Positions 1-6,188 of a stretch of 9,184 nt of DNA are shown piece by piece. The notes beneath the pieces are model-generated. The model was not told the DNA's origin. It saw only the letters and a program-made list of their open reading frames with translations, and searched no databases. The stretch's first letter is position 1, and every line of letters starts with the position of its first letter. Position numbers and translations under genes: made by a program. The stretch is taken from positions 1-9,184 of the forward strand of contig JADHOK010000051.1 in assembly GCA_016779015.1 (NCBI GenBank), in the 5' to 3' direction. This DNA comes from PS1 clade bacterium. Lineage in GTDB: Bacteria > Pseudomonadota > Alphaproteobacteria > RS24.

Positions 1-1
1 T

Positions 2-502
2 ATCGAAGTGACGCCCAATGCCGACAACCCGCCCGCCACCAATGCGCTGGCGGCACAAATTCGCGCCGTTGCCCCGGGCGCAAGGCTCGACACGCATGGT
101 CGCTGGCGCGAGACGCTGGAGAGCACAGCCAATGCGTTACAGCTTTTTGCCGCTTTGGTGCTGACCATGGTGACCTTGGCGACGGCGATGGTCATTCTTT
201 TCGCGACCCGCGCCGGCCTGTTGGCCAATGAAGAGATTATCCACGTGCTGCACCAAATCGGCGCGCAGGATGGCTATATTTCGCGCCGCTTTGAAGCCCA
301 TTTCATTCGCCGCACGGCGCTGGCTGCGACGGCCGGTCTGGCGGCAGCGTTTATATTTTTCTACACGCTGGGCGGTCTGGTGGCCGAGGCGCGCAGTGCC
401 GATTTTCTGGTGCAGCTGCTGCCTATGCCGATTGCCGCTATCGTGCTGAGCTGGCAAGTGACTCGGCGTTATGTTTTGCGGCGTCTAAAACAAGAACTTT
501 AA
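2..502 (+). CDS. ftsX: Cell division protein FtsX, C-terminal part (5' truncated by window edge)
   Basis: FtsX is the membrane subunit of the FtsE-FtsX ABC-type complex, which couples division-ring activity to peptidoglycan hydrolase activation at the septum. The reading frame is open from base 2 to the TAA at 500-502, so about 166 C-terminal residues are visible and the true start lies upstream of the window. Seen in the sequence: the end of an extracytoplasmic domain, then a long hydrophobic segment (ALQLFAALVLTMVTLATAMV), a cytoplasmic stretch with EEIIHVLHQIGAQDGYISRRF, a second segment (AAATAGL-type followed by FIFFYTLGG) and a third (LLPMPIAAIVLSW) before a basic tail, RRYVLRRLKQEL. The EI..L.QIGA..GYI.+.F block resembles FtsX-family proteins. 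The YdcF-type gene begins 8 bp downstream with its ribosome-binding site touching this stop codon, so the two are probably co-transcribed. ftsE would be expected just upstream but is not visible. Confidence 0.85.
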   Translation: MEVTPNADNPPATNALAAQIRAVAPGARLDTHGRWRETLESTANALQLFAALVLTMVTLATAMVILFATRAGLLANEEIIHVLHQIGAQDGYISRRFEAHFIRRTALAATAGLAAAFIFFYTLGGLVAEARSADFLVQLLPMPIAAIVLSWQVTRRYVLRRLKQEL

Positions 503-510
503 GGAAAACT

Positions 511-1128
511 ATGTCGCGCTTTGGAGAAGAAGAAAAACGCAGCCGACAACAAATGCTGACCACGCTGGGCGGTTTACTGGTCGGCGCGGTGGCGCTGTTT
601 TTGCTGTTCTTTGTGATTTTTGCACAAAGCCTAAAAGGCCCGCCCGATAATGTGCCCGCAGCCGATGCCATTGTCGTGTTTACCGGCACCAGTCCGGTGC
701 GCATCGAGACCGGTTTCAAACTGCTGGCGGCCCGCAAAGGTCAGCGTCTTCTGGTCAGCGGGGTTTACGAACACCAGAGTTTCGACACGATTTTGGCCAT
801 GGCCGGTGCCGATGGTGAGCGTCTGCGTTGTTGTATCGACCTCGATTATCGCGCCACCAATACGGTCCGCAATACGCAAGAGACCGCCCTATGGGCCGAT
901 GTTCACGGCTTCTCCCGCCTCATTGTGGTGACCAGCAGCCAGCATATGCCGCGCGCGTTTTTGGAGCTGCGCCGCACCATGCCGCGCGCCAGCCTGTCGG
1001 CCTATGGCGTGGTGCCGCCCAATGTGCGACTTGATTATTGGTATGCTTACCCCGGCACAATGGCGCTGCTGTTGGGCGAATATATGCGCTATCTTTATGT
1101 ATTGAGCGGCTTGCCCGGCTTTAACTAG
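511..1128 (+). CDS. YdcF family (DUF218) membrane-anchored protein
   Basis: This 205-residue protein has one N-terminal transmembrane anchor (about residues 16-40) followed by a DUF218/YdcF-type domain of the SanA/ElyC/YdcF superfamily. Family landmarks are visible: a first strand AADAIVVFTGT (50-60) with a nearby RIETG, the central RATNTVRNTQETALWA (114-129), and VVTSSQHMPRAFLELRR (139-155). Family members are linked to cell-envelope functions such as barrier maintenance and lipid-carrier homeostasis, but the reaction here cannot be assigned. The ATG at 511 is preceded by AAGGAAA at 501-507, which overlaps the ftsX stop. The domain is expected on the periplasmic side of the inner membrane. 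Its place behind ftsX fits an envelope role, and in relatives I recall the same ftsE-ftsX-YdcF order, often followed by an acyltransferase gene that is absent here. Confidence 0.85.
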   Translation: MSRFGEEEKRSRQQMLTTLGGLLVGAVALFLLFFVIFAQSLKGPPDNVPAADAIVVFTGTSPVRIETGFKLLAARKGQRLLVSGVYEHQSFDTILAMAGADGERLRCCIDLDYRATNTVRNTQETALWADVHGFSRLIVVTSSQHMPRAFLELRRTMPRASLSAYGVVPPNVRLDYWYAYPGTMALLLGEYMRYLYVLSGLPGFN

Positions 1129-1136
1129 GATTTGTG

Positions 1137-2105
1137 ATGCAGCGTTTTTTCTCGAATAAAAGACTGGCTCTGTTTGCGCCTTTTATCGGCTTGGTATTTT
1201 TGACGCTGGTCGCTTTCGGCCTTTGGGTGGGCGCCAGCGGTCGCATTGGTGATGAACTGGCGGCGCGCGGTCTGTCTTGGGAGGGTTTGGCGCGCGCCGG
1301 TTTCCCGGCCCGTATCACGCTGGAAATTGACAAGCCGCGCTGGCGCGATACGACACCGGGCAGTTCTCTGGTCTGGCAAAATCAGGGCCTCACCCTCACC
1401 GTCATGCCGTTTGACGGCGGCCATGCGATTATCGATTTCAAAGGCGACCACCATTTGGGTTTTGACGGCGGCGATTTGCGCATGGCGCATCAGGGCAATC
1501 TGATGAGCGCGATTGTCGATTTCGACGGCCTCAATCGCGCCTCGTTTGAAGCGCAACAACCCAGTGTCAATGGCACTTGGCTCGACCTCGACCTCAGCGC
1601 CCGCGCCGCGGAATTGGCCTTGCATGCTCGCCGCGCGCCAACCGCAAATGAGGCGCGCTATGACGTTGCGCTGCTCGCCAAGAACCTCACATTGAAGCAA
1701 GACAACGGCACATTGGCGCTGACCCGTTTGGACGCCGCAGTTACTGTGCCCGCCGCCGCTTTTGAGCGCCCGCTTGAGGCCGGTGATGTCATTGTGCTCG
1801 ACCGCGTGACTTTGGAGCGACAACAATTGACGCTTATCGGCAAAGGTCGGGTGAAGCTACGCGCCAATGGCTATATGGATGGCATGCTCGACCTCGATAT
1901 TGTCGGCCTGGAACCGTTTATCGACGCCCTCATCGAGTTCGACCTCATCAAGCGGCGCGACCGAAGAAAGCTCCTGCTGCTCGGCGGTTTGGGCGCTGCG
2001 TTTGGCGGCGACACACCCGACCGTCTATCGCTACCGCTGCGGTTTCAGAACAAAAGATTATATCTCGGCGATCTGGAGCTCGGGGCCGCGCCCCGCTGGA
2101 AATAG
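1137..2105 (+). CDS. DUF2125 family membrane-anchored protein
   Basis: This 322-residue protein of unknown function resembles the alphaproteobacterial DUF2125 family. After a basic start (MQRFFSNKR) comes one hydrophobic anchor, LALFAPFIGLVFLTLVAFGL (about 10-29). The rest is beta-rich and probably periplasmic. Family-like landmarks are ARAGFPARITLEIDKPRW near residues 52-69, and near the C-terminus PLRFQNKRLYLGDLELG. Such repeated beta-strand proteins resemble lipid-handling or AsmA-like envelope proteins, but that is inference. A GTG at 1134 also lies in frame, but the AGGA at 1127-1130 is 6 nt from the ATG at 1137 and only 3 nt from the GTG, so I chose the ATG. The gene starts 8 bp after the YdcF-type stop, suggesting one transcript with ftsX. 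From memory, DUF2125 genes often sit beside tyrA in alphaproteobacteria, as here. Confidence 0.8.
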   Translation: MQRFFSNKRLALFAPFIGLVFLTLVAFGLWVGASGRIGDELAARGLSWEGLARAGFPARITLEIDKPRWRDTTPGSSLVWQNQGLTLTVMPFDGGHAIIDFKGDHHLGFDGGDLRMAHQGNLMSAIVDFDGLNRASFEAQQPSVNGTWLDLDLSARAAELALHARRAPTANEARYDVALLAKNLTLKQDNGTLALTRLDAAVTVPAAAFERPLEAGDVIVLDRVTLERQQLTLIGKGRVKLRANGYMDGMLDLDIVGLEPFIDALIEFDLIKRRDRRKLLLLGGLGAAFGGDTPDRLSLPLRFQNKRLYLGDLELGAAPRWK

Positions 2106-2137
2106 AAGCTGAATTAAAACAGCTGAAACAGCTATTT
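2100..2137. terminator. Possible bidirectional terminator hairpins between convergent DUF2125 gene and tyrA
   Basis: The 26-bp gap between these convergent genes is filled by repeated AGCTG/CAGCT arms: AGCTG 2107-2111, CAGCT 2120-2124, AGCTG 2121-2125 and CAGCT 2129-2133. On the minus strand AGCTG-TTT-CAGCT is followed by GTTTT, which is terminator-like for tyrA. A flanking AAATAG (2100-2105) and CTATTT (2132-2137), each containing a stop codon of one gene, could extend the stem around a small bulge. The stems are short and the T-tracts weak, so confidence is low. Confidence 0.3.
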
Positions 2138-3037
2138 ATCCCGCCCGAAATTGGGGCTGTCCGTATCCTGTCCGGCCTCGATTATCGACTGGCGAATGCC
2201 GCGTGTGCGGGTAAACACATCCTCCAAATGGCGGCCATCGCCGCGCCTTATGGCGGCTTGCAGCGCCGTCAAATCCTCGGAGAAACGTCCCAGCACCTCC
2301 AGTACCGCATCTTTATTAGAGAGGAAAATATCGCGCCACATAATCGGGTCGGACGATGCGATACGGGTGAAATCGCGAAACCCCGACGCTGAATATTTAA
2401 TTACCTCGGAGCGCGTATCGTTCTCCAATTGCGCCGCCGTGCCGACAATATTATAGGCGATGAGGTGCGGCAAATGGCTGGTAATGGCGAGCACCAAATC
2501 ATGATGGTTGGCATCCATAAAGGCCACTTCCGAGCCCATGCCACGCCATAGTTTTGTCACTTCCTCAACCGCGATAAGGCTGGTGTTTGCATCCGGTGTT
2601 AAAATACACCAGCGTTCTTCAAACAATTCGGCAAAGCCCGCTTCGGGGCCCGATTGCTCAGTGCCGGCAATCGGATGACCGGGCACGAAATGAATGCGGT
2701 CTTCGAGAAGCGGCGTCAGCTCTTTTAACACCCCGGCTTTTACCGAACCGACATCGGTCAATATGGCATTGTCTTTGAGGCCCGGCACAACCCGCTCGGC
2801 CAGTTCTTTAATGACGCCGAGCGGCGTGTTGAAGAACACCACATCGGCGTCGATGACGGCTTGCTCGGGCGTGTCATGGACGCTATCGACGAAGCCAAGC
2901 TCGAGCGCTTTGGCGCGCGTTTCGGCCGAGCGTGCATAACCTGACACATGCGCCGCCAGCCGATTTTTCTTCAGCGCATGGCCGAGCGACGACCCGATAA
3001 GGCCAAGCCCGATAAGCGCGATATTGGGTTTGCTCAC
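2132..3037 (-). CDS. tyrA: Prephenate/arogenate dehydrogenase TyrA
   Basis: TyrA catalyses NAD(P)-dependent oxidative decarboxylation of prephenate to 4-hydroxyphenylpyruvate (or arogenate to tyrosine) in the cytoplasm. The 301-residue protein has an N-terminal Rossmann nucleotide fold with GLGLIG at 10-15, then TDVGSVK (94-100), the catalytic-type His in PGHPIAGTEQSGPE (H121), a second conserved His region SHLPHL (187-192) and the helical dimerisation domain with SASGFRDFTRIASSDP (216-231). It has no ACT domain and no fused chorismate mutase, which fits the short cyclohexadienyl dehydrogenase type. The start is GTG at 3037-3035, overlapping the hisC TGA as GTGA. A strong AAAGGAGAG (3051 to 3043) lies inside the end of hisC with about 7 nt between its AGGAG core and the start, so translation is probably coupled. 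It is the last gene of the chorismate mutase-hisC-tyrA operon. Whether it prefers prephenate or arogenate cannot be read from the sequence. Confidence 0.95.
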   Translation of the reverse strand: MSKPNIALIGLGLIGSSLGHALKKNRLAAHVSGYARSAETRAKALELGFVDSVHDTPEQAVIDADVVFFNTPLGVIKELAERVVPGLKDNAILTDVGSVKAGVLKELTPLLEDRIHFVPGHPIAGTEQSGPEAGFAELFEERWCILTPDANTSLIAVEEVTKLWRGMGSEVAFMDANHHDLVLAITSHLPHLIAYNIVGTAAQLENDTRSEVIKYSASGFRDFTRIASSDPIMWRDIFLSNKDAVLEVLGRFSEDLTALQAAIRRGDGRHLEDVFTRTRGIRQSIIEAGQDTDSPNFGRDK

Positions 3038-4125
3038 GCACCCTCTCCTTTGACGATATTTTCCAATGCGGCGAGGGCAGCGCGATTGGCGTCCTGCGTG
3101 CCGACACTGAGCCTCAGCATATCGGACAGACCATAAGCGCTAAGGCCGCGCGGAATGACCCCGGCCGCACCCATGGCCGCTTCGACCCGCGCCGCTTGGG
3201 CGGCATCGGCAAATTGCAGCAAAATGAAATTGGCTTGCGTGCTACGCACGCTAATCCCCAGGCCGCCGATTTGCTGGACCAGCCAATCGCGCCAGTGCGC
3301 ATTATGGGCGCGGCTTGTTTCGATATGCGTCTGGTCGTCCAGTGCCGCCAAACCGGCGCGCATGGCCGCCACATTAATATTAAACGGCCCGCGCAGGCGA
3401 TTGAGCGCATCGGCGACGGGCAGCGGGCAATAGCCCCAACCAAGACGCAGTGCCGCCAACCCATAGGCTTTGGAAAATGTTCTTGTGGTGACCACATTGG
3501 CGTGCGCTTCCACCATATCGAAAGCGGCCGGATAGACAGCAGGATCGACATATTCGGCGTAAGCGCCGTCGAGCACCAGCAGCACATTATCGGGCAGGCC
3601 CGCATGCAGGCGCGCAATCGCGTCGCGGTCCAGCATGGTGCCGGTTGGGTTATTTGGATTGGCCAAAAAGACGATTTTGGTCTTATCGGTCACCGCCGCC
3701 AGCAGCGCATCGACCTTGGCGGTCAAATCGGTCTCCGCCACCTCGACCGGCATGGCACCGGTGGCGCGACTGGCCAGCTTGTAAATCAAAAACGCATGCG
3801 CCGTGTGCACCATCTCATCGCCCGGCCCCAAATAGGCTTGCGCCAGCAGCGTCAGAATATCGTCAGAGCCATTGCCGCAGACAATGCGCGCCGCATCGAG
3901 GCCATTGAGGGCGGCCAATTTTTCGCGCAAAGCCAGCGCACCACCATCGGGATAAATCGACGGGTCGCCCAAATCTTTGAGCGCGGCCAGCGCTTTCGGG
4001 CTGGCCCCTAAGGGGTTTTCATTGGCCGAGAGTTTGTAGGGGTCTTTGACCCCTTCCACCGCTTCGCGCCCGCCGACATAGGCCGGCATGTCGAGCACCC
4101 CGTCTTTGGGTTGCGGCCCGCTCAT
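3034..4125 (-). CDS. hisC: Histidinol-phosphate / aromatic aminotransferase HisC
   Basis: This is a PLP-dependent fold-type I aminotransferase of 363 residues. HisC converts histidinol phosphate and 2-oxoglutarate to imidazole-acetol phosphate and glutamate. Copies beside tyrA often also transaminate 4-hydroxyphenylpyruvate, phenylpyruvate or prephenate, which I infer as its main job here. Visible landmarks: KLSANENPLGASPKA (31-45), GNGSDDI (84-90), NPNNPTG (156-162) with the cofactor-contacting Asn159, DGAYAEY (186-192) with Asp186 and Tyr189, the Schiff-base Lys219 in TFSKAYGLAALRLGW, and LRLSVGT (337-343) with the carboxylate-binding Arg338. The start is the ATG at 4125-4123, overlapping the upstream TGA as ATGA. 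Two AGGAG cores precede it. The one at 4138-4134 has the right 8-nt spacing, while the other lies 1 nt from the ATG. The same frame stays open upstream to 4218, through the repeat block, without being a plausible N-terminus. Confidence 0.93.
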   Translation of the reverse strand: MSGPQPKDGVLDMPAYVGGREAVEGVKDPYKLSANENPLGASPKALAALKDLGDPSIYPDGGALALREKLAALNGLDAARIVCGNGSDDILTLLAQAYLGPGDEMVHTAHAFLIYKLASRATGAMPVEVAETDLTAKVDALLAAVTDKTKIVFLANPNNPTGTMLDRDAIARLHAGLPDNVLLVLDGAYAEYVDPAVYPAAFDMVEAHANVVTTRTFSKAYGLAALRLGWGYCPLPVADALNRLRGPFNINVAAMRAGLAALDDQTHIETSRAHNAHWRDWLVQQIGGLGISVRSTQANFILLQFADAAQAARVEAAMGAAGVIPRGLSAYGLSDMLRLSVGTQDANRAALAALENIVKGEGA

Positions 4126-4862
4126 GCTCCTGTCTCCTGTTTTTTTGTCAGCTCTTTTTTTGTCAGCCCTTTTTTTGTTAGCCCGGCATCGGGTGCTAAA
4201 GTCAGGTAACGCCCCCACACCGCGTCTCCCTCAGGCGCGCGGGTTTCGACCAACACATAATCAGCGCCGGTAAACACAATATCGTCACCGGCTTGGGCCG
4301 CCGCGCGACGCACCAGAGCCACCGCTCCGTCGGCATCGTTGCCCTCACCCGTTTCCGCGTCCAACGCGCCATAGCATAGCGCTTGCGCTTGGCCGATGAG
4401 GGGCAGGCGCGCAAAAACCGCCACGCCGTCGGGCGGCGCGACCGCTTCATCGAGCGTCAGCACCGCAATAAGGCGCGGGTTTTTCGCCAGCTCATCGAGT
4501 TCCGGCGATACTGTTTGGTAATCCAGACTGGCACCGAAATGTGTCCGCGCCGACGCCATCGCAGCATCGGAGGCGCAAATGGTGACACCGCCTTGTTGCG
4601 CCAAGGCCATGCCGATAATTTCGCGCCAAATCGCCACCAGACCGGCAGCGCTGAGGCTTGGCGCTTCGGCTTTCTGCCACGCCAAAAGGGCCTGCATTTG
4701 TTGCATTTCACGCATTGGCCGTAACGGCGCGCCGGCGCTACCATTTGCGGTTTTGGCGGCAGCCACTTCGGCGACCAATTGCGCGCGACGAAGCAGCCGG
4801 TCACGCAATTCAGCGTCCAGCGCGTCGATCTCGGCGCGAATAGTGTCCAAGGCAGCAGTCAT
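4122..4862 (-). CDS. Chorismate mutase (AroQ type) with uncharacterised C-terminal domain
   Basis: Residues 1-90 form an AroQ-type helical chorismate mutase, rearranging chorismate to prephenate at the branch to tyrosine and phenylalanine. Aligned from memory to the E. coli P-protein, active-site residues appear at Arg9 (IRAEIDALD), Arg26, Lys37 (AEVAAAK), Arg51-Glu52 (PMREMQQM) and Gln89; the position of E. coli Asp48 is not conserved. Residues 91-225 are an alpha/beta region containing VFARLPLIG and LVETRAPEG. It may be a degenerate relative of the prephenate dehydratase fold, but I see no TRF-type catalytic motif, so dehydratase activity is not claimed. The protein is 246 residues and ends in a repeated (G/E)LTKK tail. 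The ATG at 4862 is preceded by GGGAAG 4 nt upstream. An alternative ATG at 4874 has a poorer site. It is the first gene of the operon, with an ATGA overlap into hisC. Confidence 0.85.
   Translation of the reverse strand: MTAALDTIRAEIDALDAELRDRLLRRAQLVAEVAAAKTANGSAGAPLRPMREMQQMQALLAWQKAEAPSLSAAGLVAIWREIIGMALAQQGGVTICASDAAMASARTHFGASLDYQTVSPELDELAKNPRLIAVLTLDEAVAPPDGVAVFARLPLIGQAQALCYGALDAETGEGNDADGAVALVRRAAAQAGDDIVFTGADYVLVETRAPEGDAVWGRYLTLAPDAGLTKKGLTKKELTKKQETGA
4140..4184 (-). repeat. Three tandem 15-bp repeats, each with an A7/T7 tract
   Basis: Three adjacent 15-bp units read on the plus strand TTTTTTTGTCAGCTC (4140-4154), TTTTTTTGTCAGCCC (4155-4169) and TTTTTTTGTTAGCCC (4170-4184), differing at only two positions. 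On the coding minus strand they encode GLTKK-GLTKK-ELTKK at the end of the chorismate mutase. Each gives an ACA-AAA-AAA codon string, so each has an A_AAA_AAA heptamer in phase. The unit length is a multiple of three, so copy-number change keeps frame, whereas a change in any A7 tract would shift it. A further short duplication, CAGGAGA-CAGGAGC, follows just before the hisC start. Confidence 0.95.
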
Positions 4863-4917
4863 ATCGCTTCCCATATCCAACAAACCGCGGCCAAAACCGC
4901 GGCGCAATCTCTTGCAT
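4810..4917 (-). other. Candidate aromatic-rich leader mini-ORF overlapping the chorismate mutase start
   Basis: A 35-codon frame begins at ATG 4917-4915 and ends at TGA 4812-4810, out of frame with the chorismate mutase it overlaps. Its first 19 codons contain Phe8, Trp9, Phe12, Tyr15 and Tyr19, and two CCG-CGG codon pairs are the arms of the leader hairpin. This would suit control of an aromatic operon by a leader peptide. Against it, there is no clear ribosome-binding site, the predicted transcription start is only about 3 nt upstream, and the frame ends inside the structural gene instead of before it. Treat as speculative. Confidence 0.15.
4885..4902 (-). promoter_or_regulatory. GC-rich hairpin in the 5' leader of the chorismate mutase operon
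   Basis: On the minus strand CCGCGG-TTTTGG-CCGCGG forms a perfect 6-bp all-GC stem with a 6-nt loop, extendable by one G-U pair and followed by TTTGTT. It lies between the predicted promoter and the start codon at 4862. A GC stem followed by a short U-rich run resembles a weak intrinsic terminator or attenuator, but it could equally act on translation or be chance, since each arm is itself palindromic. Confidence 0.4.
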
Positions 4918-4926
4918 ACGCGCCTA

Positions 4927-4955
4927 GTCATACGCCGTGAGAGGGTGTAAATCAA
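4927..4955 (-). promoter_or_regulatory. Candidate sigma-70-type promoter of the chorismate mutase-hisC-tyrA operon
   Basis: On the minus strand TTGATT (4955-4950) and TATGAC (4932-4927) are separated by exactly 17 bp, each matching four of six consensus bases. Transcription would start near 4920, leaving a leader of about 57 nt that contains the GC hairpin. No other gene-internal promoter is needed for the two downstream genes, which overlap. Confidence 0.45.
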
Positions 4956-4963
4956 AGGAAAGA

Positions 4964-4992
4964 TTGACTTTTTACTGCTGCTCCTGCATGAG
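4964..4992 (+). promoter_or_regulatory. Weak candidate promoter for metX
   Basis: A good -35-like TTGACT lies at 4964-4969. At 17-bp spacing the -10 position reads CATGAG (4987-4992), which matches only three of six bases. Transcription would start near 5000 and the metX leader would be short. The -35 element lies 8 bp from that of the divergent operon, so the two promoters would be back to back. I found no riboswitch between here and metX. Confidence 0.3.
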
Positions 4993-5027
4993 GGGCGGCT
5001 GAATGGCTGGCTTGCAATGGGGATGTT

Positions 5028-6188
5028 ATGAACGCCACGCAAACACAGAACGAGGACGGCGAAACAGTGCGGTTTGACGGCGCTGCGTTGAAACTCGACT
5101 GCGGCGTGACGTTGGAGACGCTGGAATTGGCCTATCGCACTTACGGCACGCTCAATAAAGACAAAAGCAATGCCATTCTCATCTGTCACGCGCTGACCGG
5201 CGACCAGCATCCGGCGGGCGATAACCCGCTGACCGGCAAACCCGGCTGGTGGACGCAAGTGGTCGGCCCCGGCGGCATTATCGATACGGATAAATATTTT
5301 GTCATTTGCTCCAATGTGCTGGGCGGTTGCGGCGGTTCCACCGGCCCGCAAAGCGGGAACCCCGAAACCGGCAAACCTTATGGGCTGGATTTTCCGGTCA
5401 TCACCATTGCCGATATGGTGCGCGCGCAAAATCTGCTGATTGACCATTTAGGCATTGAAAGCCTGTTTTGTGTCATTGGCGGCTCCATGGGCGGCATGCA
5501 GGTGCTGCAATGGGCGGCAGCGCATAGCGACCGCATCTTTTCGGCTGTGCCGATTGCCACATCGGCACGCCATAGCTCGCAAAATATTGCCTTTCACGAG
5601 GTCGGGCGACAAGCCATCCTCGCCGATCCGGAATGGCATGGCGGTGCTTATTACGCAACCGATGCGCATCCGCGCAAAGGCCTCGCCGTGGCGCGCATGG
5701 CGGCGCATATTACCTATTTGTCGGAGGCCGCATTGCAGCGCAAATTCGGTCGTAATCTGCAAGACCGCGAGGCGATTTCTTATGGGTTTGACGCGGATTT
5801 CCAAATCGAGAGCTATTTGCGCCACCAAGGCATGACGTTTGTCGAGCGCTTTGACGCCAATAGCTATCTCTACATCACCCGCGCCATGGATTATTTCGAT
5901 ATTGCGGCGGAAAATGGCGGCAATCTGGCCGCCGCCTTCAACGGCACGGCGACACGCTTTTGCGTCATGTCGTTCACCAGCGACTGGCTGTTCCCGACGC
6001 CCGAAAGTGTCAATCTGGTGCGCGCGCTCAATGCGGCCGGGGCCAATGTCAGCTTTGTCGAAATCGAAAGCGATAAAGGCCATGACGCGTTTCTGCTCGA
6101 CGAGCCGGAAATGCACGCCACATTGAGCGGCTTTTTGCAAGCCGCCGCGCAAGCCCGCGGGCTGGAAAATGGTGGCCGTGATGATTGA
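5028..6188 (+). CDS. metX: Homoserine O-acyltransferase MetX
   Basis: MetX activates homoserine by O-acylation, the first committed step of methionine synthesis, in the cytoplasm. The 386-residue protein is an alpha/beta hydrolase with the family blocks CHALTGDQHPAG (53-64), NVLGGCGGSTGP (96-107), the nucleophile Ser153 in GGSMGGMQVLQW, and the rest of the triad at Asp319 (SFTSDWLFPT) and His352 (SDKGHDAFLL). Full length and intact triad indicate an active enzyme. Proteins of this family are usually called acetyltransferases, but some use succinyl-CoA, and the donor cannot be decided here. The ATG at 5028 follows GGGGA at 5019-5023. The last codons overlap metW, with which it is typically paired in proteobacteria. 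The gene is divergent from the aromatic operon across 165 bp. Confidence 0.95.
   Translation: MNATQTQNEDGETVRFDGAALKLDCGVTLETLELAYRTYGTLNKDKSNAILICHALTGDQHPAGDNPLTGKPGWWTQVVGPGGIIDTDKYFVICSNVLGGCGGSTGPQSGNPETGKPYGLDFPVITIADMVRAQNLLIDHLGIESLFCVIGGSMGGMQVLQWAAAHSDRIFSAVPIATSARHSSQNIAFHEVGRQAILADPEWHGGAYYATDAHPRKGLAVARMAAHITYLSEAALQRKFGRNLQDREAISYGFDADFQIESYLRHQGMTFVERFDANSYLYITRAMDYFDIAAENGGNLAAAFNGTATRFCVMSFTSDWLFPTPESVNLVRALNAAGANVSFVEIESDKGHDAFLLDEPEMHATLSGFLQAAAQARGLENGGRDD

Noticed and set aside
3196..4011. Long plus-strand open frame (271 codons) antisense to hisC
   Set aside because: It mirrors codon bias of hisC on the other strand; no ribosome-binding site or recognisable domain. Similar antisense frames at 1125-1826 and 5448-6413 are rejected for the same reason.
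4956..5027. SAM-II-type riboswitch upstream of metX
   Set aside because: This class is common before methionine genes in alphaproteobacteria, so I looked for its pseudoknot core and the GCUAAA-type conserved segment; neither is present, and the leader is too short and unstructured by eye.
4863..5447. Upstream extension of the chorismate mutase frame to a 441-residue protein
   Set aside because: The frame is open back to 5447, but this part crosses the promoter region and runs antisense through metX. Its translation has no family-like character, and AroQ similarity begins at the ATG at 4862.
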